Below are positions 10,497 to 22,289 of a stretch of DNA of 64,000 nucleotides, piece after piece (within the stretch, counting starts at the first letter, position 1; each line of letters opens with the position of its first letter). This stretch comes from Jackrogersella multiformis (taxonomy: Eukaryota > Ascomycota > Sordariomycetes > Xylariales > Hypoxylaceae): NCBI GenBank assembly GCA_902806575.1, contig CADCXD010000001.1:1178001-1242000 (forward strand), given 5' to 3'. Both the position numbers and the translations under genes were made by a program. The notes under the pieces were generated by a model. It worked only from the letters and a program-made list of their open reading frames with translations, had not been told where the DNA came from and did no database searches.

Positions 10497-13400
10497 CTAG
10501 CTTGGTTTCAAGGTCTCCCATCCGTTCACCTCAGCACCATCATTGCCGCCGAGAAGGTCGACGGCAGACTTCGTTGCTGGCTGAGATGGCTGCATATACT
10601 GCTGCTGCGGGCGTGCTGGTAAGGCTGGTTTACGCTCAGCACTCCCAAGTCCAGGTAAGAAAACTCGACTTGAGGGAGAAGCTAGGCCTGGCGTTTTGGT
10701 GGAAAAGCCATTAGGCGTGACGGCATCTAGACGGAGCGGAGGAGACGTTGCTTTTAGCATTCCGCTGGTTAATGCACTGGATCTGCTAGCTTCAAGCTTG
10801 GAAGTCAAGTTGGAGACAGCAGGCGAAGTTTTGCGTGGGATACGTGGTTTCGGACTTTGCTGGTCTATGAGTGAATCGAAACTGCTGGTTTGAGGGAGGG
10901 AAGGACTAGTAGAGGGTGACGTAGACGTGAGATGAACAGGTTTTCGGGCTACGGGTGGGGGGGCCTTAGACTTGTTCGATATCTGCGACGATGAAGATAT
11001 AGGTCTCAGTGGCTGGTCTGACACAGTAGGTTTTGATGCTGTCCGTAAAGCGGACTTTCCACTTGAAGAGATTGGTGATTGTGAAGATTGAATGATACCG
11101 GTGGATGTCTGCCTTCTAGGAGGAGGCGGAGGCGGAGCCTCATTCCTCTGCATGGGTGTTTGGTCGTCAAGCAAGCTGATCTGGCCGACCTTAGCGGGCA
11201 ACGTTGCTGGATCAAATGGTGGCGGCAGCTTTCTAGGCGAGGAATTGGACGCGGCTGATGTTGAGAGGAGGGTATTAGGGTAGTTAATATGTTCGTATGG
11301 CGAGCTGGATATGCTGGAGAAAGAAGAGAGCCTTGAATTGGATCTGGGTATCGCAACCCAGTCTGGCTCTTCTGTTGGAGTGAACGGATTTGAGGGACGG
11401 TTGGGGTTCAGCACCACAGCAGAATTCCCGTTATTAGGCTTCGGTGGTCCAACTGTAGACTTTGCCATCTTGCCATTTTCGAGCCACCATCTCTGCCGGT
11501 CTGAGCTCGCCGGAGGTAATCCTGGCTCGATGGGATCATACCCGATGAGATCTTCATCATCTTCGGAGTCATCGCTGATCAAACTTGCCGCTGTGTGGCC
11601 AACGTCCGCTTTGCGGCGTTCGTACAGTTCCCGGCTCATCTTTTCTCGGAGTGCTTCGTTCACAATGTTTACACTACACTGGAACGTTGCAAATACGGGA
11701 CGGTGATCCGAGAATCGCAAAGGTGCACAGTTGTATGACAACTGCCTTATATTCGTGCCTTTGCGCAATATACGATCTGTCCACGCAGGGATACGCAACT
11801 TTTCACTGTCCAAGTCTTAGCCAAGGTTGTAAGGTGTACGTGGTATAACGACTTACGAGCTGTCATATCTATCCGTGCCATTGTCAAATTTGTATGTTGG
11901 CATGAAGTTAACGGGTGCTTCCGAGTAGTACGGGAACGAAAGGCCTGCGACCATTTGGAGATTTAACTAAAGTGTGTCAGTAACTATTGCTTTACAAGTT
12001 GGGAATATATAAAACGTACCTGGTCATTCTCGTATAACTTTTCCAGATCCCTCTTCTGAATCAAATCCATGACCTTTTCATGGGATAGCCCAATGCGGTA
12101 ATTGAAATCTCCAAGCCAGATAACCGTATCTATGGACTCGTAAGTAAATGAATATTTTACGAAATGTGGCAGTATCTCATACCATGGTCGTCGATGCTCC
12201 TATTCCTCTGGAATCGTAGTCCATGATGGATAGTAGCGTAGTCTTTGTTTCTCTCGTCGTAGTTGGAAAATCCAGCGGCCAGATGGGCTGTCACGAAGCA
12301 TAACTGTGTATTCGCGTAGTCCATCCTGATGGCAACTGCACCTTTGTTCCCAGCTATGCCGGACATGCCCGTTTTCTTGACGCTTCCTTCGACGTTCTTT
12401 ATTTTTGGAAGCACCGATGCCTTTACGAAGATGCACAAGGCAGCACCAACAAGTTGCCCGCTTCGGAGCAGGACATATTTCTCTCCTCCTATCTTCTTGG
12501 CACGGTTATTCAGCGTCCTTTTGATTGCTCTCTCCCATAGCTGCTTCCTCGAAGGATCACTGTTCATGATCTGTTGAGCACTCAATTCAACGATTTCCTG
12601 GAAGCCAACTGCCATTATCTCCGGCTGTACCGAATCGAGCTCTTGAGGGCAAAGCCAAGGGGATAGATCCTCGTCTATGCCAGCAGTACGCCCGTTCAAG
12701 TTAAACGTCCCAACCCACCTAGATTAAATTAGTTACTAAATGAGATATAAACATTCAAGAAATCCTAAGACTCACATTGTGATATTCTCTGTCGAGCAAT
12801 ACTCAGAACTACGTTTACCGAGTTCGACAGATATATAATCGCTGATTGGGTCAAAGAGATGGACGGGAGCTTGACCAACTAATCGCCCTAAGAGCATATC
12901 AATTGTGTTTTGTCTTGCCTTGTCAGCAAAATTGTTAATGTAGAGCCGTGTTGCACTTTTTCGAGCATCCGCAAAAGCTCCGGCCAGAGACATCTTTCCA
13001 TGCCTCGTGAAAGACGATTTGAGAGCACCTGTCCCGGCATATATCCTAGAGAGAGCATCGCCATTATCAGCCCAGAGGGTAGAATGCCGCATCCAGAAAT
13101 CCGATGTGGCATATTCCCCGCGGTGGTTTAAGAATGCCTCGACAGCCATCTGGGAGATGATGGTCTGGATAAGATTGGTCCTGTCTAAACAGTCTAGGCA
13201 GTTTGTCCGAAAGATACCCTCCTGCTGTAGAACGACAACCATTCTCTGATGGCTAGTTGGTTCGTTAGTATCGATCATGTCATCTGTGAGTTCGGCAAGA
13301 TAGTATGCGAAGCCATCGGCGGAATGCTCGATATACCGTCGAATTTCTCGAGCGGCTTCATATCCGGCAGCTTTTGTTTCCGCGTGAAAATCATAGTCTG

Positions 13401-14814
13401 TTTCTCGCAGTAGTGCACGATCGGCTGATTGCTTGTCGTCAACACGACTGAGCGAACAATGCTGTAAGCCGTAGTGAAACAGATCGGTAAGCTCTGCCTC
13501 ACCCGGCTTTGTTGCGCTCAGTAGATTGACAATGTGCACGGCGCCGTAAGATTGCTCTAAGTCCTCAAAATGCTTATCGAAAGCCGGTTGCGTCCCATCA
13601 GCCGAACGTGTGATAGATATTTTCTGCTGACCTGGAATAAGACCCGGAGTCTGTTCCCAGAATACTGGTACCGAGCCGCGAACTTGGGCATATGAAAATA
13701 GAACGCCAGAGGGCGTCCAGTATATTGTTTCCGTTTCGACGAAATTGGCCACGTGTCCATCATCATCGATACCTCGACTGTTAAAGCGAGTTCCAGCTCG
13801 TTTACACGACAAACGGGAAATGACAGTGAGGAAGGACGGTAGGCCAGACCTACCATCTCGTAAAGGTGCTGCATTTTGCGGGATCGTTATGGTTGAGCAA
13901 AATCCTCGTATAGCAGAGGTCAAAATCCTAGAGGCATCAAGGGTTTCACGCTCGTGTGCTAAGAGTCGAGATCTAAACCGAACCAAAGGGCTGATCATGA
14001 AATAATTCCATAAGAACGAGTCGTCAAAGTTGTCAATATCGAAGGTGTCCGAGTCTATTGGCCTATACAGACGGTATCAGCATTTCGTACTAAATCTTGC
14101 CCATGCCTGGCTATCCTAGGATACAGAGGACAGAACTTGTGTAGGACTGCATCATATATTACGGAAGAGTAAGACGAACCTATCTTGCAGCCTATTTGTC
14201 AGATCAAAGTCTGTACTGTAGTAGAAGCTACCATTGCCTAACAACTTCTGTAGCTCCTGGTATGGGTATTCTATTTCGCCTTCTCTCCTACCAAGACTCT
14301 GGCCATACGTGGAGACAGGGTCGGAGAGTTCGGTCTCGTATGTATTTAGAGATATAACGTTATCGTACTCGGCACTGTTGAGGCAGAAGAAATCGACACT
14401 CGCAATCTTCTCGACCGTCTCTCCAGGTCGCACGGTGGCCACCCGTAACGCCTGAGTTATTACGCATAGGAACACATCCTGGTTTATTGATATAAGACCT
14501 AGAGTGCCGTAGATAGGGCGGGGCGTAAGAGGTCTGAAGTCTCTAAGAAGCTGCTTGGAGACGGGAGAGAATTCGACTATGCATTTGGATACGGGACTGT
14601 CGGAAGTGCTGCGGGACCGTGCTGACGAGACGGACACGAGAGACCCATTGGCAATTGCTTCGCTCGTAGTAGTGCTATAGCGAAATATCAAGGCATGGGT
14701 TGGCGTAGCAATCGCTATTGCTCGGTGGGGATACTCGCGGAGGAGGAGCTGGCTAGACTTCTCAGCCGACAGCGCTGAAGAGATGTTTCGAGATACGGAA
14801 GGGTACTGATCCAT
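10497..14814 (-). CDS. Synaptojanin-like polyphosphatidylinositol phosphatase (Sac1 + 5-phosphatase)
   Basis: Dual inositide phosphatase acting in endocytosis and actin patch function, homologous to yeast Inp52/Inp53. Six exons close in frame: 14814-14180, 14062-12776, 12718-12183, 12129-12020, 11966-11857 and 11805-10497, giving 1328 residues. The Sac1 domain fills about residues 1-640 and has the CX5R catalytic motif NCLDCLDRTN near residue 500. The inositol 5-phosphatase domain begins at MWVGTFNLNG (about 640) and shows WLGDFNYRIG, IPAWTDRIL and FSDHRPVFATF. The tail (about 960-1328) is Ser/Pro-rich and probably disordered. It carries an NPF motif (SNPFTPTEE) that could bind EH-domain endocytic proteins, and polyproline stretches (PPPPPPRR, KAPPPVARKP) that could bind SH3 domains. 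Which yeast paralogue is closest cannot be judged here. Confidence 0.93.
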
Positions 14815-16387
14815 GCTGGACTAGCAGGACAGTAAGAGACGATACGGGATTATCCGAAAAGTAGCACATGCTACCTGGTGGCGATTCGTGAAAGAGGAGT
14901 TTAAGAAAATTGCACAAATGTGAGATTTGTAAATGTTAAAGTTGAGTACAGTTTTTAATTGCAGGCGCAGGTGCAGTTGCAGTTGCAGTTGCAGTTGCAG
15001 TTGCAGTTGCGGGTGCTGGTATTGGTGTTGGTGTTGGTGCAGCAGCTGCTGGTGGTGCACATGCTTGGAACTGAAAACTTGGCCTTACCTAGGTAGGTAC
15101 TTTACTAGGTAGGTACTTGAACTTGTGACGTTACTCCCTTCCTTTTCGCTTCAGCCCTGCGAATTGATAGATTAAATTGGCTAAATTTCTACTGTGGGGG
15201 AAAGGGCACTACCTATAAAAAGAGGGCCGATTTGGTGGGGGTATCGGGTACCGAAGTACCGATCATGAGGCTGAAGCTGACTTCAGTATCCCATCCCTTG
15301 CGGTAATACCTAACCTTACTATAACTGCAACCCTCTGAGAGGTAAGTATATATGTACCTACGAATAGACAGGTAGGTTAACATGGATATATACCTACCTA
15401 TTAGACTGTTATATCGTACTAAATAGGTATTTGTGAAGCGGCATCAAGGATAACGACTTAGTTAACTCAAGTGGTTTATTACAGAGGGTTCACACGAGAT
15501 GATCTACAGTGGGCGTACTTTAAATATATATAACAGGTTCATTGCAAGCCTCTTAAGGGGTAGCTTAAACAATATATCTCTAAGGTTACTAAACATTTAC
15601 AAAAAAGGTCATCTATATCCATTACGATGGTTAAGGATGGTTAAGAAGTGTCTAAAGGAGTTCACGAGAGCACAAGATGCCTCTTCGGCTTCCGAGGCCT
15701 TTAAGTCGGTACTAAGTTTTGTTTTTATTCAGGTATAGGGAATACGCATTGCGGCGATGTGGATCGACAGTTGACGAATGTAGTGAACATGCATCAAAGC
15801 ATAAGTCCAGCCTTAAGAGTCGCAGTCTGTTCAGGGCCAACCACAAGCAAAACTCCCACGGATTGGCGAAACAAGGCATGGATCATTTGCAATTTCACCT
15901 GAAGTACACTTGTAAACTACCTAGATCTTGCGTGATGCGTAAGGTCTGGGCATACAAGGTTAACTCGAGGGATTGTGCAATGTGTTGATCAAAGGAAAAT
16001 ATGAGATATCTCTTCTCGAAAACCACAAAAACAAAGAGGGGGAAACGTGTATGAAACTGTCCACATGACCATCAACAAGCCCTCGCCAGCCCCTGTACAC
16101 GCAGAGGTAGTGAAAATACAGCCATAGTTGTGGAAATGTGTATCGTATTGTCGTGTAAAGGGCATACTATAGTGTAGCCTTTACTGACATATCCTCGAGT
16201 GAAAAGCGACAAGGGAAAACCTGCCCACATTTTCCACTCCCACGTCAAACAAACACCTGTGTCGTCCCTCCAAACCGATGCTAGAAATCCTTCACCAGCT
16301 AGGTATCAACGGAACCCCGGCCCTTCGGAAAGTCTTACGGAGTATGCATATTCAGCTGAGGCGAGGAGGTATCAACGGGAAGGCCGC
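14815..16387. other. Intergenic region phosphatase gene - 14-3-3 gene
   Basis: Holds the promoter of the phosphatase gene, with a GCAGTT hexanucleotide repeat, and the 3' flank of the 14-3-3 gene. CCTAGGTAGGTA clusters lie near 15088-15115. No supported gene. Confidence 0.5.
14973..15010 (+). repeat. GCAGTT hexanucleotide microsatellite
   Basis: About six tandem GCAGTT units roughly 160 bp upstream of the phosphatase start. Read on the minus strand they fall in a short His/Gln/Leu-repeat frame (15060-14821) that could act as an upstream ORF if it lies in the leader. Confidence 0.85.
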
Positions 16388-17686
16388 CTAGGATTCGGCC
16401 GGGGCAGCAGCCTCCTCCTTGGGCTTCTCGGCTTCCTCGGCTGGCTTGTCTTCCTTAGCAGCCTCCTGTGCGGCGGCGCCCTCGCCTTCGGCGCTCTCCG
16501 ACGAAGTCCACAGGGTCAAGTTGTCACGGAGCAGCTGCATGATGAGAGTGCTGTCACGGTAAGACTCCTCGGACAACGAGTCCAGCTCGGCAATGGCGTC
16601 ATCGAATGCCTGCTTGGCGAGATGGCAAGCTCGGTCGGGAGAGTTAAGGATCTCGTAGTAGAAGACTGAGAAGTTGAGCGCAAGTCCTAGGCGGATAGGA
16701 TGCGTGGGGGTGAGCTCAGTCTGGGCTACATCGGTAGCGCTCTAAAAAGAAATGTTCGTCAGGGTTTGTACACGGTAGACTCAGGACTGTGCAGGCCTAC
16801 CTTATAAGCTTCGTGGGCGGCAGTGGCAGCGACCTTGCGCTTCTCGCCGGATGCGAACTCAGCCAAGTAGCGGTGGTAGTCACCCTTCCTATAAAGGGGG
16901 AATGTGGTGTTAGCATATGACTACGTGAATAGGGGATGTGAATAAGGGCAGGGGGCAAGGGGGTAGATAGGCAGGCAGGCTATCATGGTATCATAGTGGG
17001 GCGACTAACATCTTGTGGTAAAAGACCTTGGACTCGCCCGTGGCAGCGTTGGGGATCAAGCTCTCGTCTAGAACATCCAAAACATCCTGGCAGACCTTCT
17101 CGAGCTCGGTCTCGATCTTGTTTCGGTACTCACGGATGGTAGAGACGTGCTTGTCCGAGCCCTTGGACTCTTCCTTCTGCTCGATAGATGAAATGATTCT
17201 CCAGGAGGCACGTCGGGTGCCGACGACGTTCTTGTAGGCAACAGAGAGGAGGTTGCGCTCGTCAACAGAGAGCTCTCCGCCAATCTTAGCGACCTCCTTC
17301 ATGTACGTAACCATCTCATCGTAACGCTCGGCCTGCTCGCAGAGGCGAGCGAGGAAGGTCTTGCTATTTTAGAATACTAATTAGTCCCTTTTATTATTTC
17401 GGTACATCGAACAGCGGTATCAAATAGTTACGACACGGCGGGGGACGCGCAGCATGGACGAACCTTTCACGCTAGAGGCAGAAGAGAACGATGTTAGCAG
17501 AGTCCATGTATAAAGAATCCTACGACGAAGGTACGGCTAAAGATCATGTGGTGATGTGTGGGCGCGGTGGAGGCGAATGGTAGCAGCAGCAGCATGGCCG
17601 AGACAAGGCAGCCTTCGAGAAGTGCGTGCGTGCATGTGGGAAAGGGATTTGGAGTATTCTCAGTGAGAACTTACCTCAGTAGTCAT
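16388..17686 (-). CDS. 14-3-3 family phosphoprotein-binding protein
   Basis: Dimeric adaptor that binds phospho-Ser/Thr proteins (yeast Bmh1/Bmh2 family). Five exons close in frame: 17686-17675, 17471-17464, 17363-17010, 16888-16801 and 16741-16388, giving 271 residues. Exon 1 codes only MTTE. Exon 2 is an 8-nt micro-exon (CGTGAAAG) whose inclusion yields [17 protein letters not shown], matching the conserved start of fungal 14-3-3 proteins. Diagnostic motifs include [51 protein letters not shown] and [17 protein letters not shown]. The C-terminus is a variable Ala/Glu/Lys-rich tail ([13 protein letters not shown]), typical of filamentous fungi. Donors are GTAAGT, GTTCGT, GTTAGT and GTAGGC. 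Confidence 0.96.
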
Positions 17687-17705
17687 CTTGGGCTATTCGG
17701 TGTGA

Positions 17706-17785
17706 AGGGGGGGGTTATGGGTATGATTGTAGTTATGGTTATGGGTATGGTTATGGGTATGGTTATGGTTATGGTTATGGTTACG
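17706..17785 (+). repeat. GGTTAT/GGGTAT hexanucleotide repeat in the 14-3-3 promoter
   Basis: Imperfect tandem array of about twelve GGTTAT or GGGTAT units, 20-100 bp upstream of the 14-3-3 start codon. It is not the fungal telomere repeat TTAGGG. Confidence 0.85.
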
Positions 17786-18180
17786 TCTGTAGAAGAAGAT
17801 GAAGATAGATGGCAGATGGCGGGTGGCGGATAGCGGATGGTGTGGAAATGTAAAGTCGGGCAATGAATTGTTTGTTTGTTTTTTGCAGGTTGGATAGAGA
17901 ATAAGAAAGGCGGGATTGTTTACAGGTACGTCGAGTTTGAAGGGTGTTGAAAATCGACGAGGTTTAAGGTGCGGGAGGAGAAATCAGTAAATCGACCAGG
18001 GCTGTTCAGGTAGGCAGGCAGGCAGGGCAGTACATAGGTAGGTCCTGGGCAACTGTCCCAAAAATTGCGCCTGAGAGTCTCCAACTTTTGAAGCCTGGCT
18101 TGTGCGGGAAAGGTACCTGTGTACATAAAATACGCCTCCTTTTAGTGTGATCAATGATGTCTGATTCCTCCTACCTTCTT

Positions 18181-18210
18181 CTACCTACCTAGGTACCTAG
18201 GTAGGTACCT
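18181..18210. repeat. Representative copy of the dispersed TAGG/CCTA palindromic motif
   Basis: This 30-bp stretch is built only of CTAC, CTAG and GTAG steps and contains two ACCTAGGT palindromes. Similar copies occur in nearly every intergenic region, for example near 1375, 7410, 10110, 22135, 23480, 25690, 28065, 36660, 49985, 60720 and 63260. Confidence 0.85.
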
Positions 18211-20054
18211 TCTACCTTCTACCTTCTTGGGTACCTCCACTGCCTCCTCCCAGGTTGCCGCTTCCACAGTCATTTACATAGGATTTACTACCTTAGGTAG
18301 GTATGTATCTAGGTAGGTATCTATGTACCCCTTTTCACGTTTCCAAGTTCCACCACCTGCACCTGCACCTTTTTTTTTTCTTCATAGCTTCCACCTTGCC
18401 CCTCATTGCCGTCTTCGGCCCTGGAATCTTCCAAGGTTCCAAGGTTCTCTTCTTCAATCTTCTCGTGCTTTATCGCGTACCTACGTACCGGTACAATAAC
18501 AACCACCACAATAATATCAACATCATCATGTGTATTCTGAACAATACAACGAAAGTATCAAGCATCAAGCACCCAAGATCCATGGATACTTGGACATATT
18601 TCCTCAAAGGGCAAGGGTTACATGTAATATCTGTCTCTACCCGGAATACATTTTATACAATATCTGAAGCATTACCTACCTCGGAGGTAGGTTCTTTATT
18701 CTTCTATACAGTGCCTCTCTTGGTAGGCACCTGCAGTAGATACACTAGGTAGGTAGGTATTCTATTTAAGACTTTCTATTACTAGCACTGGCTACACGAT
18801 AACTTGTTTTCCCCACTCTCGTCCGCCTCAACTTACAAGACTAGACTGGTCTATGTCTTCCAAGATGATTTTGTAGTTGAAAATAGGTAAACCTGAAGGA
18901 ACTTGAGAAATCATTCTCAACGAAATTGACCGAGGCTTCTTAATACTAGTATATATATATCTTTTATAATAGGTGAGAAACGACATAGTTGCTTCATTAT
19001 ATACAGTACAACCAGTCAACACTGCATATAACTTACCCATGACCCGTACGCTGACCCGCATGCCCGCTGCAGCTTTGTTACGCGAGTCGGCTATGGAATG
19101 AGACGAGAAGCAAGAAGCAAGACGCAAGATGCAAGACGCAAAACGCAAGAATTTGAGCCAGACCTCCCAAATATCATATCAGTCAGCAAACGGCACTACG
19201 TATCTCCCATCCCTCTCTCTCTACGCGTGACCGAATCAGCAACAGGATGATGTCTAGTATATATAGTCTTGTATATATCTAGGTAGCATTGTCCTGGAAG
19301 TACTTAGGTATGTTGCCATGAGATTCCAGAACCCCACTACTACCACTCTCCATGCAGGGCCTTATCATCGTGTGGTCTATCCGTCCAATGCGTTGTCACC
19401 ACTTTCTCGGGCTTAGCAGTCCTGGCTGAGCTGGCATCCGTTTCTTCCAGTCACGAGTCCCTCCTCCCTACAAGAAAATAAATCCCACGCGATTAAATAC
19501 AATCGAGACCAATTAGGACTTTGTCACGAGCCGTTGACACTCCGCCCTGCGGATTCCGCCGCTCTATCGCCAAGAGACCATCATGACAATTGAGTCTATT
19601 CGATTGGTTATGTTCACCATGGTTCTATAGCCTTATAAAACCTACCCTAATAATGAATATTGATCGTGACCACAAATAGGAACCTAATTACCTAGGTACC
19701 TACTTACAAGCTGGTGATATTTAATGAAAACATATAAAATAGCTTCTGACACGGTTCTTGTCCACCAGGGATCATATGCTTATTTAGTCCTGATACCCAA
19801 AATCTCGTATTCCTACGATTACCATTGTCACTACATATATTAAATGATATCTCATGTTAACTGATGGATTCGTTCTCATAACTTTTTTTAACTGATGTAC
19901 TGTACATATAGATGAATTAGGCATTATCTCCAAGCTTTTTGTTTTCGGTTACTTAGCAGCGTAGGTACTCTGCTCACATTATCAATTTGAATATTTTCTG
20001 ATCGACCAGCCGAAAAGAATAGACGCCAGAACACCCTATCGATTCATACATGAC

Positions 20055-21296
20055 TCATAGCTCATCGCTGGTAGTGAAGTTGGGATACTTGTCACGGCCC
20101 CAATCAATAGGGTCCCCTCCTGGTACGCATAAACCCAGTCTCCAGAAATAGTCTCGATGCGCAAAGAACAATTGCCACAATTTGAACCGGGATGGAATAT
20201 CCCAAAGTCCCCGAGTCCATACGGGCGAATCTTGCGCTCGTTCCTCGGCAAGAATCTGGCCAGTCGCCTTAAGAGGTTCCCCAGCCGAGCCAGCAATGCA
20301 CTGCGGATCGTAATTCCCTATACATGACCGAATATCCGACGGACCGGGAGGTAGATCGGATTTTGAGATGAAGAATTCACCGGCGTGAGATCTATATCCC
20401 CACTCCGATAGTGGGAGTAACGGCACGGGGTCATCCATGTGTGTCACGCGCCGGTATGTATGTGTCTCCATTGGCTTTTCTACACCGCGTAGTTCGAAGA
20501 CGGAATTAAGATATTCGACAAACCCATCATTTCCAACTCGAGGCTCACCGAAAGTTGTCGCGACAAGGTTGTCCCAACCAGAAATGACTTTCAGCTCCAA
20601 GGCCGCAAGGGCAGCTACGGCACCACCCAGACTATGGCCAACAAGGTAAATTGGATAGTCTGGATACCGCTCGCGGAGTGGTTCAAGCGCTGGCAAAACA
20701 ACGGTTCTAGCTATCTTCCACGATGCCAAGAAACCCATGTGAACCGTGCAGTTGTGACAAGTGTGTTTTGGTTCTTTATGCGGTTCGGATCCTCCCTGAT
20801 CTGGAGAAGGATACGGGACATACTCTTGAGGTATCGTGCTTAAGTCGACGACGGTATTGGTGATGCTGTATGTACCGCGAAATGCGACAATGATTGCTCC
20901 CTGACTCCAGTCCTCCACAGTGCGATCCTCGCTATTAGCCCTTCTCTCGTGTATAATCGGTCCAGACGCCGGTGCCGTTCCGTGGTCGACAGCAATATAT
21001 CCACAGCTGTCGCTCATCAAAACCCCCGTATTCCACGTCGTGACGAGGTCTAGTGTCGGAAAGTCATTACATCTCGATGCACAGGAGAAGGGAGGAGTGA
21101 CGCCAGTAGTACCAACGCAGTAAGTGATGTCGACGAGACGAGAGAGGCGCTCGAGAGATGCGAAGAAGCTGGCCGGGACTTGGCTAGGAATTGAAGCATG
21201 ATGGCGTTGTTGGATTGGGTATTGGCTTCTCGGAAGAGGTCCAAATGCGAAGGCGACTGCTGAGTATAATAGTAGCAAAGAAAATGTTAGCATCAT
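20055..21296 (-). CDS. Secreted class 3 lipase (alpha/beta hydrolase)
   Basis: Triacylglycerol lipase/feruloyl-esterase-like enzyme, probably secreted. It is a single exon of 413 residues. The N-terminus (MMLTFSLLLLYSAVAFAFG) is a clear signal peptide. The nucleophile elbow GHSLGGA places the catalytic Ser at 222, and the candidate acid and base are Asp289 (THMDDPVP) and His304 (YRSHAGEFF). The strand before the elbow is IIVAFRGT, the lid/oxyanion region typical of class 3 lipases. Paired cysteines (60/72/76 and 180/183) suggest disulfides, as expected for an extracellular enzyme. The C-terminus (about 320-413) extends beyond the usual core. The substrate cannot be read from sequence. An alternative start is the second Met. 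Confidence 0.9.
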   Translation of the reverse strand: MMLTFSLLLLYSAVAFAFGPLPRSQYPIQQRHHASIPSQVPASFFASLERLSRLVDITYCVGTTGVTPPFSCASRCNDFPTLDLVTTWNTGVLMSDSCGYIAVDHGTAPASGPIIHERRANSEDRTVEDWSQGAIIVAFRGTYSITNTVVDLSTIPQEYVPYPSPDQGGSEPHKEPKHTCHNCTVHMGFLASWKIARTVVLPALEPLRERYPDYPIYLVGHSLGGAVAALAALELKVISGWDNLVATTFGEPRVGNDGFVEYLNSVFELRGVEKPMETHTYRRVTHMDDPVPLLPLSEWGYRSHAGEFFISKSDLPPGPSDIRSCIGNYDPQCIAGSAGEPLKATGQILAEERAQDSPVWTRGLWDIPSRFKLWQLFFAHRDYFWRLGLCVPGGDPIDWGRDKYPNFTTSDEL

Positions 21297-22289
21297 GTAC
21301 AGCGTGATGCAGGATGAGTTTGGATGAGCTTGGATGTGCTTTCAGATCCGTAGGTTCGTGAGCGTTTAATTAGGAGGCCAACAGTGACAATAGCCATGTC
21401 CTACGAAAGACATGCTCGTAGCCTATGATGGGTAGTAGGAATATAAATGAGGAAGGGAGTTTATTAGGTAGGTATCATATATGTAGAGAAAGAATGATGA
21501 TGCAAGCTCAAAACTTCCCGTTGATGTTGATGTTGGACTTGCGCATTAAGCATCGCGCCAATGTTCCCGCCAGGGTCTAGTCCGGTCCATGTGATGTCTG
21601 AATCTGAATCGATAGGTAGTAGGTACCTTCCTAGGTAGCGTAGCTGTGTACCAGGTAGGGAATCCCAGTTAAAAGGCTTGGGATGTACCAAATAAAGTTG
21701 ACAGATGGTAAACCGTCCTTGGCTACGATCCGGCTATTGCTGGCACTTTCCAAATCTAACATAATACCTGGTGTAGGTACCCAAAGGAATGAAACAATGA
21801 CGAGGTGAATAATTGCCGTGGCCAATGAGAAGTCGCTCTTAGGCTGAACTTTGGTAACGCGGGGAATGGATATCCATACGGGGCCTACTGAATCGGGACT
21901 CGTCTAACCTATCTAGGTACCTACCTACACTAGGTAGTGTAGGTAGGTAGATAGGGTCTAGGTAAGGAAAAGAAACAGTTAGGTAGCCGGTAGCGCAATT
22001 ATTCCCGTACTTGCATAATGAAATGGTCACAAGGGGTAGGTAGTCAGATAGTGAGAATCTTAATAGAACTTCAATTCAGCAATACATATAACTAGGTCTA
22101 GGTAGTCAGTCCGCCGATTGATTGCTCTTTGCCTACCTAGGTAGGTAATAATGTCTAATGTCTAATGTATGGATATATCATTAAGAGGTAAGTATACTCC
22201 CTACTATCCGTTTTCCTTCTCAACATCCACTCCTTCTTTTGATCCAAGTAAAGCTTCCTTCCTACTCCTTTCCGTCGTTTTGCTAGTGC
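21297..22289. other. Intergenic region lipase - small secreted protein
   Basis: Lipase promoter and 3' flank of the small secreted protein gene. It includes a long inverted repeat at 21909-21954 and further CCTAGGTAG copies. No gene supported. Confidence 0.5.
21909..21954. repeat. Inverted repeat / hairpin of the TAGG-CCTA family
   Basis: Arms of about 20 and 24 bp are complementary (ACCTACCTACACTA against TAGTGTAGGTAGGT plus a CTATCT/AGATAG end), with only two bases at the centre. The left arm has four extra bases. It could extrude as a cruciform. Confidence 0.8.

Larger units (their letters stand above)
17687..20054. other. Intergenic region 14-3-3 gene - lipase gene
   Basis: About 2.4 kb without a supportable gene. 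It contains the 14-3-3 promoter and leader with a GGTTAT repeat, a dense block of TACC/CCTAGG palindromes at 18175-18310, a degenerate GCAAGA-type repeat at about 19105-19150, and AT-rich DNA next to the lipase 3' end. Confidence 0.5.

Noticed and set aside
16199..16669. 156-codon plus-strand frame
   Set aside because: Antisense to the 14-3-3 C-terminal exon, which is certain.
17706..17785. GGTTAT repeat as an interstitial telomere
   Set aside because: The unit does not match TTAGGG in any phase.
18303..18752. 149-codon plus-strand frame in the 14-3-3/lipase spacer
   Set aside because: Begins in a CCTAGGTA repeat block and is rich in His/Leu/Phe from pyrimidine tracts, with no conserved features.
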